Positions 15,757 to 24,209 of a stretch of 64,000 bases of DNA are shown in pieces. A program made the translations under genes and the position numbers. Within the stretch, counting starts at the first letter, position 1; the number at the start of each line of letters is the position of its first letter. The notes below the pieces were generated by a model. The model saw nothing but the letters and a program-made list of their open reading frames with translations. It had not been told where the DNA came from and did not search any database. The stretch comes from Chloroflexota bacterium (GTDB taxonomy: Bacteria; Chloroflexota; Anaerolineae; UBA4142), in the NCBI GenBank assembly GCA_016208315.1, contig JACQYF010000005.1, positions 1 through 64,000 of the forward strand, given 5' to 3'.

Positions 15757-17262
15757 TTATAGACCCAATTGTCCAGTGCTGCTCCCGCTCCCAGCCGCCC
15801 ACACTTCCACACTCAGCTCCTGATCCTGTGTGTAACTCCACCCATTCTTCAGCGCGAGTTCGGCTTTGGCCAGTTCCATGCCGAGGTAGATCGCGTGGTC
15901 CACGCGCGACGTAAAGAACGCGATTTCGCGCTGGAGCGCGCGGGCGTTGGCCCCGTTGAATGTGGCGAGCAAGTTTCCTTCCGGCGAATAATGGTCTACG
16001 CGGATTTGAAATCCTTCGACGCGGATATTGAAACTGCCGCGCGGATCGCGGACGAGGCGCGGGTTCTTGAGGTAATCGCGGGCGTGCTCGACGGTGATCT
16101 GGCGCGCCGCATCCCACGAATCGGCGTAAACGTGCGCCGACTGCGAAATGATGGCGAGGTCGCCTAACATGCTGTCGCCGACGCGCTCCGCGATTTCGGC
16201 TTGGAGTTTGCGGAGGCCGAACGCATTCGTCAGCCAGGCGCGGAAAATGTCGTGGCTGCGGAAATACGCGGTGAGGTGGAGTTTGCCGTCGCGGACGCGC
16301 GCCTGGAGGAGATTGAGGCACGGTGGATCGGCGGAACCGGGATCGCGCGCGGGGTCCCACAGCGCGGCGACCGCGCGGCGCGAATAACGCGTGGCGCGCA
16401 GGTCTTGAACCATCGCGGCAATTTGGTCGCGGCCGTTGAAATCAAAGAGCCGTTCGCCGTAGGTGTACGCGATATTTTCGGGCCGCGTCGCGGTGAGCAG
16501 TTGCGGATAGTACGCGTCGAGTTGTTCGCGTGTCAGTGGCAGCCAAGCGGGCAAGTCGAAATCGGTTGCTTCTTCGTCGTGGATGGTCGCGACCACGTCG
16601 AGTAACTCGCGCTGTTGAACGGTGTACGCGGTCAGGTCGCGGCGGCCGAACGCGAGGACCGCCGCGAGCAAGTGAACCCAGACCTCGACGATGCGCGCGC
16701 CGCGCACGACAAAGCCGGTCTCCTCGGCCGGGAATTCGTCTGCGGCGGGCGTGTGCCGCGGGAACACACGCGGCTCGGCGAACAAACCACGCGGCACAGT
16801 TTCGCCGAGTTCCTTTAGCTTTTCCTGAACTTTCGCCGGATCATTTATCCCGCGCAGGTCAATCATTTGAACGTTCGCGCGGAAATCGTCAATCGCTTCG
16901 CGCGGAATTTCAATTTCGATTTGGGTGTACTCAGCCTGCCCTGAGCTTGCCGAAGGGTCCCCGCGCACGCGATGTTGTTCGCCAATGCCATCGTTGACCA
17001 AGTGCAGCAACGCCGCGCCGCTCTGCGTGAGATCGGGGCCGCAGACAATGATCGCGCGGACGGTTGGGCGGGCGAGGACGTTGCGGAGCAGATAGTTGAT
17101 GCCGTCTTTCGAATAGAGATTGCCGAGGACGCTGTAGGTTGCCGGGGAGAGGGTATCGGCCAGCCGCGACTGTTTCATCCAGAGGCAGCAAATCGCCGCG
17201 GGATGCTCGCGGTCGCCGTAGGTGAGATTATCGCGGAAATAGAGCGGCCAGTCTAACGGCAT
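15757..17262 (-). CDS. DUF4346 / archaeal-type thymidylate synthase-like protein
   Basis: 501 residues. The N-terminal half (YGDREHPAAICCLW, then LVNDGIGEQHRVRG) matches the DUF4346/MtrA-like domain. The C-terminal half carries thymidylate synthase signatures: DPPCLNLLQARVRDGKL, where the Cys after Pro-Pro is the nucleophile position, and YFRSHDIFRAWLTNAFGLRK, matching the RSxD phosphate-binding and FN segments. This two-domain form is known from archaea and Chloroflexota and is assumed to make dTMP, perhaps with an unusual folate. No thyA or thyX of standard form is in the window. An in-frame repeat insertion at about residues 101-111 (DPSASSGQAE) sits in a loop after RVRG. A small membrane-protein gene follows in the same operon. 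Confidence 0.82.
   Translation of the reverse strand: MPLDWPLYFRDNLTYGDREHPAAICCLWMKQSRLADTLSPATYSVLGNLYSKDGINYLLRNVLARPTVRAIIVCGPDLTQSGAALLHLVNDGIGEQHRVRGDPSASSGQAEYTQIEIEIPREAIDDFRANVQMIDLRGINDPAKVQEKLKELGETVPRGLFAEPRVFPRHTPAADEFPAEETGFVVRGARIVEVWVHLLAAVLAFGRRDLTAYTVQQRELLDVVATIHDEEATDFDLPAWLPLTREQLDAYYPQLLTATRPENIAYTYGERLFDFNGRDQIAAMVQDLRATRYSRRAVAALWDPARDPGSADPPCLNLLQARVRDGKLHLTAYFRSHDIFRAWLTNAFGLRKLQAEIAERVGDSMLGDLAIISQSAHVYADSWDAARQITVEHARDYLKNPRLVRDPRGSFNIRVEGFQIRVDHYSPEGNLLATFNGANARALQREIAFFTSRVDHAIYLGMELAKAELALKNGWSYTQDQELSVEVWAAGSGSSTGQLGL
16930..16959. repeat. CCCTGAGCTTGCCGAAGGG-type repeat inside the thymidylate synthase gene
   Basis: The element CCCTGAGCTTGCCGAAGGG is inserted in frame and adds SASSGQA to the protein. 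It is a short mobile-looking repeat recognised from other GC-rich genomes. Confidence 0.7.
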
Positions 17263-17263
17263 T

Positions 17264-17343
17264 TCAGATTTCAGATTTCAGATTTCAGATTTTAGATTTG
17301 GGATTTCAGAGCGTCGTCACCTGACGGGTGTCAAATCCGAAAT
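17264..17343. repeat. Hairpin of degenerate ATTTCAG units
   Basis: TTTCAGATTTCAGATTTCAG with a complementary CAAATCCGAAATCTTAAAT half around a central GAGCGTCGTCACCTGACGGG. It supplies the TAA stop of the PilZ gene and lies just upstream of the thymidylate synthase-like gene's ATG. Confidence 0.75.
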
Positions 17344-17344
17344 C

Positions 17345-17677
17345 TTAAATGGCGGCGGCTTGTTTCGCCAGCAGGCGCTTGGCTTTGGCGGTGAGCTTGG
17401 GAAAGGCAACGGCGACCTGGTACATGTTTCGGGATTTTTCGACGCGCTTGACCACACCTTGAATTTCCAAGAGTTGATCGTTGTCCATGAGGAATTCCAG
17501 GATGAGGAGTTGGTCAACTCGGAACCGGTCGGGCGACTCGAGCAACGCGCCGGACTCGCCGATGTTCAGCGTGCGCGCAAAGCCGGACCAGGTCACCTCG
17601 CCCTTTTCGAGGCAGCGGAACGAGGTGAGCAAAAGCGCCGCGCCACGTGGCGCGCGGCGGCGTTCTTTGGCAGCCAT
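17345..17677 (-). CDS. PilZ domain protein
   Basis: 110 residues from the ATG at 17677; the ORF-track extension overlaps the upstream gene and is rejected. RRRAPRGAALLL at the N-terminus supplies the RxxxR motif, and LNIGESGALLES supplies the [D/N]xSxxG motif that together bind cyclic di-GMP. The remaining strands (DQLLILEFLM, LEIQGVVKRVEKSRNMYQVA) complete the small beta-barrel. It is a stand-alone PilZ adaptor, so its output is through a partner protein. The start lies 10 bases after the SerK/SbnI-like gene, so the two are probably co-transcribed. The stop codon is part of the 17264 repeat. Confidence 0.87.
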   Translation of the reverse strand: MAAKERRRAPRGAALLLTSFRCLEKGEVTWSGFARTLNIGESGALLESPDRFRVDQLLILEFLMDNDQLLEIQGVVKRVEKSRNMYQVAVAFPKLTAKAKRLLAKQAAAI

Positions 17678-17687
17678 CCTTGACCTC

Positions 17688-18515
17688 TTACTCGTCGAAT
17701 AAAAAGACCGGTTCCTGGTAATACCGGACGTGACGCTCGGCCATCTTGGTTTGCATCCATGCGTCAAGCCAGGCGTTCTTGTTTTCGAGCGACTCGTCGC
17801 GTTCTAATAGTCCAAGGGGAATGTTGATGCGTAGAACGCGTCCGGGGATGATGTGCCGCGTGATGCCCATCGGCAGTTTGGCGCCATCCAGCGTGAGCCG
17901 CCGGATGTCCGCCGGCCGGTATTGCGGAAAGACCACGAGCGCGCTGAGTCGCCCGTGCTCGGCGAGCAGCCGTTCCAAATCCGTGTGCGCGACGCGGTAC
18001 ATGTCGCCACGCCCTTCGTAGGCGGCGACGACCTGGTTAAGCAGCCGCGCCTGCGCGGGGAGGGATTCGTCCGGTCCGAAGAGCGCCAGCGCGCGGCCGT
18101 CCGCGAGCAGGATCGTGCAGATACTGGCGCGCCGCGCGAGCGCCGCGTGGGCCGCGGCGGCCGTGGTCGCTTCAAGCTGCAAGCCCGGAATTTTCTCGAG
18201 CGCCGCAAGGAGTTTCGGCTCCGGGAGATCGAGGAGCAAATGATTCCAGGATTCGAGCAGAATGCCCGGCGCGTCATAGTCAACGATCTGCACCACAATG
18301 TCGCGGCATCCTATCCGTCTCAGCGCCGTCGTGCGTGAAGCCCCGTCGAGGACGATGTATTTGCCGTCGAATTGAGCGACGATGGGCGGGTTCTTTAGCA
18401 GCCAATCGTTTTTCAAGCGCGTGATGAGCACTTCCACGCGCCGCGTTTCGATCTGCTCGTGCAGTAACACGTCGCTCAACGAGACGATCCGGAGGGTGAG
18501 TTCTTTAGTGTTCAT
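17688..18515 (-). CDS. SerK/SbnI-like ParB-fold protein
   Basis: 275 residues. The N-terminal ParB/sulfiredoxin-like domain has LLHEQIETRRVEVLITRL, then FDGKYIVLDGASRTTALRRI, matching the VLDGxxR nucleotide-binding loop. The C-terminal part contains PMGITRHIIPGRVLRINIPL, the conserved signature of the free-serine kinase SerK and the siderophore regulator SbnI. Family members phosphorylate L-serine with ADP or ATP, or act as haem-responsive regulators. Which applies here cannot be told; no siderophore genes are present. The preferred assignment is a serine-kinase-like enzyme. It is followed 10 bases later by the PilZ gene. Confidence 0.75.
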   Translation of the reverse strand: MNTKELTLRIVSLSDVLLHEQIETRRVEVLITRLKNDWLLKNPPIVAQFDGKYIVLDGASRTTALRRIGCRDIVVQIVDYDAPGILLESWNHLLLDLPEPKLLAALEKIPGLQLEATTAAAAHAALARRASICTILLADGRALALFGPDESLPAQARLLNQVVAAYEGRGDMYRVAHTDLERLLAEHGRLSALVVFPQYRPADIRRLTLDGAKLPMGITRHIIPGRVLRINIPLGLLERDESLENKNAWLDAWMQTKMAERHVRYYQEPVFLFDE

Positions 18516-18565
18516 CGCGGCATCACCTCCGGTGATATTATAGGCGAAAGAGAGTACGGCGTCAA

Positions 18566-19567
18566 TCAGCGCCGGCCCAGCCCCATCGCCTCGCGGGCCT
18601 CGTCCACGGTTTGCTGCGAGATGGGCCCCACCTTCGCCACGCCCGCCGCGAGGATTTCGTCTACCGCGTGCGGGCGGGCCGCGTAGAACGCGCGGCGCTC
18701 GCGGACCGGCGCGAGAAAGGCGTTGAGCGCCTGGGCGAGTTTCTTTTTCACTTCGACATCGCCGACCTTGCCCTGGCGATAGCGGTCTTTCAAATCTTCG
18801 ACTTGAGCTTTGTCGGGATTGAAGGCATCGTGATACTGAAAGACCGGGTTGCCTTCCGGATTGGCGGGAATATCCGCGCGGATGCGCGAGGGATCGGTGT
18901 ACATCCCGCGCACCTTTTGCTCCACGGTCGCCGCGTCGTCCGAGAGCAGGATCGCGTTGCCCAGCGATTTGCTCATCTTGGGCCGGCCATCCGTGCCCAT
19001 CAACGTCGGCACTTCGCCGATCAACGCCTGCGGTTCGGGAAAGACCTCGCCATAGAGATAATTGAAACGCCGCGCGAGTTCACGCGTCACCTCGACGTGC
19101 GATTCCTGATCTTTGCCGACCGGCACCAAATTCGCCTTGACGTGCAGAATGTCCGCCGCCTGCAGCACCGGATAGCCGAGCAAGCCGTAAGAAGGATTTT
19201 CGATGTGCTCGGCGTCCATCACTTCCTTGAGCGACGGCACGCGTTCCAGCCGCGGGACGGTGGTGAGCATCGAAAAGATCAGGTGCAGTTCGGCCACGGT
19301 GGGCACGTCCGACTGGACGTAGATCGTCGTTTTGTCCGGGTCAATGCCGACCGAGAGATAGTCGAGGACCAGCTCGCGCGAAAACTGGCGCGTGGCGATG
19401 ACGTGCTCCTTTTCCGCGGTGCGCGTCAGCGCGTGATAGTCCGCGACCAGCAGGAACACGTCGTACTCGTCCTGCAAGCGCACGCGATTGGCGAGCGTGC
19501 CGACATAGTGCCCGAGATGCAGCGGGCCGGTCGGCCGGTCGCCCGTGAGAATTCTGCCTTTTTTCAT
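18566..19567 (-). CDS. trpS: Tryptophan-tRNA ligase
   Basis: 333 residues, a class I synthetase charging tRNA-Trp. The HIGH-like motif is [11 protein letters not shown] near the N-terminus and the KMSKS loop is [31 protein letters not shown] and [21 protein letters not shown] are typical TrpRS core segments. The ATG at 19567 follows AGGAGG by six bases; the track's longer start lies in the T-box terminator. It is controlled by a T-box leader with its own promoter, so expression should rise when uncharged tRNA-Trp accumulates. Confidence 0.97.
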   Translation of the reverse strand: MKKGRILTGDRPTGPLHLGHYVGTLANRVRLQDEYDVFLLVADYHALTRTAEKEHVIATRQFSRELVLDYLSVGIDPDKTTIYVQSDVPTVAELHLIFSMLTTVPRLERVPSLKEVMDAEHIENPSYGLLGYPVLQAADILHVKANLVPVGKDQESHVEVTRELARRFNYLYGEVFPEPQALIGEVPTLMGTDGRPKMSKSLGNAILLSDDAATVEQKVRGMYTDPSRIRADIPANPEGNPVFQYHDAFNPDKAQVEDLKDRYRQGKVGDVEVKKKLAQALNAFLAPVRERRAFYAARPHAVDEILAAGVAKVGPISQQTVDEAREAMGLGRR

Positions 19568-19585
19568 TTTGAACCTCCTGGAAAT

Positions 19586-19949
19586 AAAAATCGCTCGTCC
19601 CGTTGGACGCGCCTCCGCGTCCGATCTGGGACGAGCGATCAATCGCCCGTGGTGCCACCCGCATTAGCCAAACAAAAATCCCTACCGTGAAACGGTAGGG
19701 ATTTGCCAGCTCACTCATTTGCAGTTGCAGTGCTCGCGCACGACAACTTCAGCCACGATAACGGGGGCGGTATCCGTCCGCGCCTACTTGCGGGCGACCC
19801 CATAGGGTCGCCCCTACACGATGCGTTCAGCGGGAAACTCCCCGGTCCATTCGCCGTCTTGCGAAATATCAACCTCACACCGATCGGTTGACTCTCTGAA
19901 TTCGTTCCGACGGTTACTCGTCCGGATCAAAGTCTTGGTCTAGATTGTT
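19586..19949 (-). promoter_or_regulatory. T-box leader (Trp) of trpS
   Basis: On the minus strand the antiterminator core GCGGGTGGCACCACGGG (19644-19662) is the T-box consensus. It is followed by a terminator with arms ATCGCTCGTCCC and GGGACGAGCGAT (19586-19640) and T residues. Upstream, the Stem I region contains a candidate specifier UGG in GCGAATGGACC, consistent with Trp. Between Stem I and the antiterminator lies a GGGGCGACC-family repeat plus a hairpin AATCCCTACCG. Regulation is expected at transcription attenuation. Confidence 0.88.
19786..19816. repeat. GGGGCGACC-family repeat inside the Trp T-box linker
   Basis: GGGCGACCCCATAGGGTCGCCCC is a near-perfect palindrome of the same family as the 9161 element, placed between Stem I and the antiterminator. 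Confidence 0.75.
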
Positions 19950-19955
19950 GGCGAA

Positions 19956-19985
19956 ATTATAGCACACGCGCGCGAAATGTGTCAA
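19956..19985 (-). promoter_or_regulatory. Consensus promoter of the trpS T-box transcript
   Basis: TTGACA, an 18-base spacer and TATAAT on the minus strand, just upstream of the T-box leader. Confidence 0.85.
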
Positions 19986-20045
19986 GTGGCGGGTGACGGG
20001 TGACAAAGAGGTATCTGTCACTTGTCACCGGTCCCTTGTCAATTT
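19985..20045. repeat. Hairpin of degenerate GGTGACA units
   Basis: AAGTGGCGGGTGACGGGTGA faces TGTCACTTGTCACCGGTCCC. It lies at the end of the LPXTG gene and just upstream of the trpS promoter. The family recurs at 42992-43105. Confidence 0.7.
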
Positions 20046-20046
20046 T

Positions 20047-20532
20047 TCATGCCGTGCGCGCGCGCCGCGCGGCGAAGACGATCAACACCAAAACGACTCC
20101 GCCCGCGAGCAGCATCAGGTCTTCGCCCAGCCCGGTCTCCGGCAGTTGGCCGGTTCCCGGCGTGCCCGTTCCGGGAGTGCCCGTCGTCGGCGTGATCGGC
20201 GTCCCGCCAATAATCGTCGGCGTCGCGGTTCCCGGTGTGCCGGGCGCGGCCGCCGTGCCTTGCCCACCCGCCGACAACACCAACGTCGGCGTATTGGGCG
20301 CTTCGACGACCAGAGTCGGCGTGGCGGCCAGCGTGGGCGTGCCGAGAACACGCGTCGCGGTGGCCACGGCAATCCGGGCCGTCGGCGCGGGGCCGGGCCG
20401 GAAGAGATTCTGAATCACCAGGAATCCGCCCAAGCCCAACAGGCCCAGGATGAGCAAGGCCGCCAATCCAATCGCGAGCACGATGAACAAGCGGTTGGGT
20501 CCACCGCCTCCCGCGGGTGCGATCTCTGCCAT
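20047..20532 (-). CDS. Membrane-anchored Thr/Pro-rich protein with LPXTG-type C-terminus
   Basis: 161 residues. After a short Gly-rich start there is a membrane helix (LFIVLAIGLAALLILGLLGL), then a low-complexity Ala/Pro/Thr segment with repeated GTP and ATPT units (about residues 45-128). The C-terminus is LPETG followed by a hydrophobic stretch (LMLLAGGVVLVLIVFAA) and RRARTA. This has the order of a sortase sorting signal: LPXTG, helix, positive tail. The N-terminal helix may be an uncleaved anchor or a weak signal peptide. No sortase is in the window. It is the last gene of the 20-28 kb cluster, 48 bases after the RnfC-like gene, suggesting that the cluster has a surface component. Confidence 0.72.
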   Translation of the reverse strand: MAEIAPAGGGGPNRLFIVLAIGLAALLILGLLGLGGFLVIQNLFRPGPAPTARIAVATATRVLGTPTLAATPTLVVEAPNTPTLVLSAGGQGTAAAPGTPGTATPTIIGGTPITPTTGTPGTGTPGTGQLPETGLGEDLMLLAGGVVLVLIVFAARRARTA

Positions 20533-20580
20533 AGTGGTGTCTCCTTTTCTGCGAAATGGTCTGCGATAGCGTTCTCGCGA

Positions 20581-21663
20581 TCAGCCGATCAATTCGAGAT
20601 TTTGCCAGGGGACGAAAACTTGCTCGCCCCCGGCCAATTGGATGTCTGCGCCCCAAGCCGACACGCCGCTTTCCATCGGCTGGGGAAACTCGGGCACGTT
20701 GGCAATTTTGCCGAGCGCGCCCTCGTGTATCCCGTCCAGCACGCGCACGGCGGCGCCCACCTGCGCGACGAGCGGGGACAGCGACTGCGGGTCGAGTGGC
20801 GCGCCACTCATGGAAATCGCCGGAATGAAAATTTCGGGACGCACGCCGCCGCGCGCGCTCGTCGTCGTGTTGAGCGAGGTTTCTTCGCCCTGGTGCGCCG
20901 CGAGCAAATCGAAAATCGGCGCGGCCATGGCGCGTTCGCCGAATCCTTCCGTGACCAGGACCGGCAGTCCCAATTCGGCGATGACCGCGCGCAGGTTCGG
21001 CGCCAATCCGCCCACGATGATGCCGGCGACGCGCTCGTGCGACGACCGGCGCAGGGTTTGCTCCGTGACCCCGGCGCCTGCCAGGAGGACCGCCCCACGC
21101 GCGCTCACGTCAATTTTGTCGGCGTCGAGAACCTCGGTGGGCGCGTCCACGATTTTTTTCAATACGCCATATCCTTCGCCCCCGCTGCCCCAAACGCCTT
21201 GAACGAGCGAACCGGTCGCTTCGACGACCGCGCCCACGCTCGGCATGACGTTGATGACCGAACCGCGATACAACGCTTTTAGCTCTACGGGCGCTTCCGC
21301 GAGTTCCACGGTGAGCCACGTGCCTTGCACGGCCGCCACCCGTCCCGCGCCTGGCGCGCGATAAATCCTCTGCAGGGTTCCCATCAACTCCGGCTTGGAA
21401 GCGATGATGTCACGCGCCGCGACCTCATCTCCCGGCTTTTTCAGCAGGTACTTGGGGAGCGCGGTCTCGGATAAATTCATATATCGCCCGACGGGTACCG
21501 GACGCAAATGTCCTAGTCCTTTCGAGCGCGCAATAATGTCGAGCGGGTCCACGCGGCTGCCGATCGTCGCGACAACCTCGCCGCGCATCGGCAAAAGCCG
21601 CTCGCGCCGAATGCGCGTCAGCGGAACGACACGAGTTTGAGCTAGAGCAGGAATCTCAACCAT
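20581..21663 (-). CDS. Conserved protein with RnfC-like barrel-sandwich region, function unknown
   Basis: 360 residues from the ATG at 21663; the longer track start is inside a repeat. There is no signal peptide or membrane segment. The N-terminal half has short beta-rich motifs typical of barrel-sandwich folds (MRGEVVATIGSRVDPLDII, then KPGDEVAARDIIASK and YRAPGAGRVAAVQGTWLTVE), similar to the RnfC N-terminal domain. The middle has Gly-rich segments (LLAGAGVTEQTL, GIIVGGLAPNLRAVI). It lies 26 bases after the GlmL/MutL-like gene and is probably its partner. No catalytic residues can be named. Confidence 0.6.
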   Translation of the reverse strand: MVEIPALAQTRVVPLTRIRRERLLPMRGEVVATIGSRVDPLDIIARSKGLGHLRPVPVGRYMNLSETALPKYLLKKPGDEVAARDIIASKPELMGTLQRIYRAPGAGRVAAVQGTWLTVELAEAPVELKALYRGSVINVMPSVGAVVEATGSLVQGVWGSGGEGYGVLKKIVDAPTEVLDADKIDVSARGAVLLAGAGVTEQTLRRSSHERVAGIIVGGLAPNLRAVIAELGLPVLVTEGFGERAMAAPIFDLLAAHQGEETSLNTTTSARGGVRPEIFIPAISMSGAPLDPQSLSPLVAQVGAAVRVLDGIHEGALGKIANVPEFPQPMESGVSAWGADIQLAGGEQVFVPWQNLELIG

Positions 21664-21700
21664 ACCATCCAACTTCCAACTTCCAACTTCTAACTTCCGA
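21664..21700. repeat. Tandem AACTTCC units at the MutL-like gene end
   Basis: AACTTCCAACTTCCAACTTC on the plus strand. On the minus strand it reads GGAAGTTAGAAGTTGG and supplies the TAG stop of the upstream gene. Confidence 0.7.
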
Positions 21701-23471
21701 CATCCCACAGCCACTTTTGAATCTTTTCGCGCCGTTTTTCCGCGCTCGCGGGCAGCGCGATGGGGCGGCCGCGCGCGTCGACGATCAGTCCGATGGCGCC
21801 GCCTTCCACCTCGGCTTTGAAAACGCCGCGCTGCGCCGACCCCAGGTCAACCCCGGGCGCCGCTCGAACTTGAAGCGATGCTTTCTGCCCCGGCGCCAAG
21901 GGGATCAGTTCGAGCGAGCCGTGCTCGACTTCCAGATTGATCACGCCGCTGCCGACCGGCTGCACTTGGATGCGTAGGTCAATCTGCCCCTCCCGATTAT
22001 TCGAGACCGGCGCAATGACGGTCCCAAGTGTGAGGAACGCGTCGCGCTCGATCACATGCGCCGCGGCTTCGGGATTGAGCGCGGCGAGCGCGCCGAACGC
22101 GGGCGCAAGCCCCAGCGCATCTATGGCCAGCGTAAAAACGCCGCGCGGCTGCAGCGCATCCAGCGCGAGCAGCGCCAGCGCGCCGTAATCGGAATTGCCC
22201 GCGAATCCGCCGCCGGTCAACAGAAACAGGTCCGGGTTGCCGAACTCTAATTTCGATTCTTGCGCGGCGATTCGCAATGCCTCACGCGTGACCACCTGCT
22301 GTAAGCGCGCTTGCTCGCGCGTCACGGCAAGCGCGGCCGGGCGCAGCGCGCGATTTAGCCAGTGGGTCTGCGCGTCTTGGACCGGGAGTTCCATCGGCAG
22401 CCAAGCGACCAACTGCTCCAGCCCCACGCAGGCGAGAACGTTTTCCAATGAGTACGCGAGGCCCAAATCGGCGCGAACGGTGCGTCGAAAAGAATTGCCG
22501 TGCGCCGTGGCGACCATCGTCGTCGTCCCGCCGATGTCGGCGCCCAAAACGTTGAAATCGTAGCGCTGGCTCAGGAACCGGACCACATTTTCAAACGCGC
22601 GCGCGGCGGGGAGGATGGGCACGTGCGTCCAGGCGCTCAGGCCGCCGATACCGGGCAGCCGCGCGATTTTCCGTTCGACGTACAGACTCTCCAACTCGCG
22701 CTGCAGCGCGACCGGATTCTCCCGGTCGAGCGCCGGGTGAATATTGTCCACGACACGCAGCGGCGCTACCGGTCCGAGGCGCGCCGCGATCTGGGCGCGC
22801 GCTTCGCGGTTGCCCGCAAATATCACAGTTGGCCGCGCGGCTTCTTCGTGCGCCGCGGTGATGGCCGCGACCAGGTTCGCCATTTCGTACAAGGCCGTCG
22901 TCGCGCCGCCGTCAATCCCGCCGACGAGGACGATCACCTCCGGGTGCGCGCCGGCCAGCGTTTCCGCGGCGATGACGGCTGGGTCCTGCAACTTGACGAC
23001 CGTTTTCTTGTCGTCCGTAACGCCATCTTGCGGAACGTTGGTCCGCAGCCATCGTCCGCCGGATTCGTCCAAGGCCAGCGTGGCGGCGACCGTGGCATAG
23101 GTTCCATGCGCCGCGGCGGCTGCGCTGGCGACGCTGACGTCGCGGCTCAACCCTACAATCGCAACGCGCAACGGCAGCGGCGCGCTCGTGATCGCGGCGA
23201 AGGCGTCTACGCCCTGGCCGCTCGCGCGTTCGGGCGTGAGCAACTGCGCCTCGTCGGTGAGAAAGCGGCGATGGGTGCGCGTCTCGATCTGTGCGAGCGC
23301 GCGGCGAAGACCCACCATGACGTCCGCGGTGGGCGACTCCGCCGTGGTGGCCGCCGCGCCGATACCGACAAAGCGGTACTCGCTTCCCACGTGGTCTACG
23401 AGTCCGACTTTGGTGTTGACGCTGCCAATATCGGCGACGAGCAAAGATTCGAGCGTGTCAGAATCAGGCAT
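21690..23471 (-). CDS. GlmL/MutL-like ASKHA-family ATPase
   Basis: 593 residues. Two actin-like (ASKHA) nucleotide-binding motifs are visible: LLVADIGSVNTKVGLVD at the N-terminus and VLGADIGGTTTMVATAHG near residue 325. LFLLTGGGFAG near residue 430 matches the adenosine motif. This pattern is the MutL/GlmL family, named from a protein next to glutamate mutase, thought to be a reactivating ATPase or chaperone. No mutase or B12 enzyme is nearby; its neighbours are membrane proteins and an RnfC-like protein. The C-terminal part (about residues 500-593) is beta-rich. The stop codon is supplied by a repeat. Confidence 0.8.
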   Translation of the reverse strand: MPDSDTLESLLVADIGSVNTKVGLVDHVGSEYRFVGIGAAATTAESPTADVMVGLRRALAQIETRTHRRFLTDEAQLLTPERASGQGVDAFAAITSAPLPLRVAIVGLSRDVSVASAAAAAHGTYATVAATLALDESGGRWLRTNVPQDGVTDDKKTVVKLQDPAVIAAETLAGAHPEVIVLVGGIDGGATTALYEMANLVAAITAAHEEAARPTVIFAGNREARAQIAARLGPVAPLRVVDNIHPALDRENPVALQRELESLYVERKIARLPGIGGLSAWTHVPILPAARAFENVVRFLSQRYDFNVLGADIGGTTTMVATAHGNSFRRTVRADLGLAYSLENVLACVGLEQLVAWLPMELPVQDAQTHWLNRALRPAALAVTREQARLQQVVTREALRIAAQESKLEFGNPDLFLLTGGGFAGNSDYGALALLALDALQPRGVFTLAIDALGLAPAFGALAALNPEAAAHVIERDAFLTLGTVIAPVSNNREGQIDLRIQVQPVGSGVINLEVEHGSLELIPLAPGQKASLQVRAAPGVDLGSAQRGVFKAEVEGGAIGLIVDARGRPIALPASAEKRREKIQKWLWDVGS

Positions 23472-23473
23472 CG

Positions 23474-23510
23474 GGCGATTTCAGATTTCAGATTTCAGAT
23501 TTCAGAATTA
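23474..23510. repeat. Tandem ATTTCAG units before the MutL-like gene
   Basis: GATTTCAGATTTCAGATTTC, immediately upstream of the MutL-like ATG. A second array TCAACTATGAAACTATCGC to 23564 supplies the TAG stop of the 23556 gene. Confidence 0.65.
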
Positions 23511-23555
23511 CGGACGACTATGCGCGCTCAACTATGAAACTATCGCACTATTCAA

Positions 23556-24209
23556 CTATCGAACCACTTGAAGCCAATCGTGCATCAAGTAATAGACGCG
23601 ATTGATCAGAATCGAAACGCGCGAGACGGCGGTGCCGGCAAAAATCGCGCCAAAGGCGATGAGGATGAACCAGCGCCCGAAGTAGCCCCAGCCGCGTCCT
23701 AGCGTGTCCAGCGCGCGCGCCGCCGGGCGCTGCGCGCCGGTAATGAATCGAAACGACAGGAACGCGCCGATCGTTCCAACCACCAACAGCACATTGCTGG
23801 CGACCGTCTCCCATCCTTGCGCCGGCGAGAGAGAGACAAGCGTCGCGCCGAGCTGCGGCAACAGCGCGCCGCTCAACGCGCCGCCGATCGCGAGCGCGCC
23901 GCCGACGCCAAAGAGGAAGGCGATCGGCGAGTTGCCCAACGGCGCCCAGGTCGTTCGCAGTTTTAACAGGAGCAGCAGCCCAAGAATCAATGGGATGAAC
24001 AGCGGCCAGTTCGTGCCCGGATCGAACGCCAACGGGTAAACCAGGCGCGGAATCAAGACCAGATAGACCGCCACGGTCGTCGCGTAGCCGACCGCCACGC
24101 CAACGAAAATCGCTTGCGCCAAGCGGAAGAGAGGCGTATCGCCCAGCAAATAGCTGAAAACGAGCAGCGTCAGGATCGCTCCGACCCATACGCCGACAAC
24201 GTCGGTCAT
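23556..24209 (-). CDS. Integral membrane protein, uncharacterised
   Basis: 217 residues from the ATG at 24209, which overlaps the upstream gene's stop (ATGA). Six or seven membrane helices: VWVGAILTLLVFSYLL, AIFVGVAVGYATTVAVYLVL, FIPLILGLLLLLKL, FLFGVGGALAIGGALSGALL, VASNVLLVVGTIGAFLSF and WFILIAFGAIFAGTAVSRV. There is no transporter signature. Its tight coupling to the zinc-ribbon gene and position within the cluster indicate a subunit of a membrane complex. The function is unknown. Confidence 0.7.
   Translation of the reverse strand: MTDVVGVWVGAILTLLVFSYLLGDTPLFRLAQAIFVGVAVGYATTVAVYLVLIPRLVYPLAFDPGTNWPLFIPLILGLLLLLKLRTTWAPLGNSPIAFLFGVGGALAIGGALSGALLPQLGATLVSLSPAQGWETVASNVLLVVGTIGAFLSFRFITGAQRPAARALDTLGRGWGYFGRWFILIAFGAIFAGTAVSRVSILINRVYYLMHDWLQVVR

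Noticed and set aside
15380-16360. 326-residue minus ORF as a single gene
   Set aside because: The first two thirds overlap the thymidylate synthase-like gene in another frame; only the last 121 residues, with their own ribosome site, look real.
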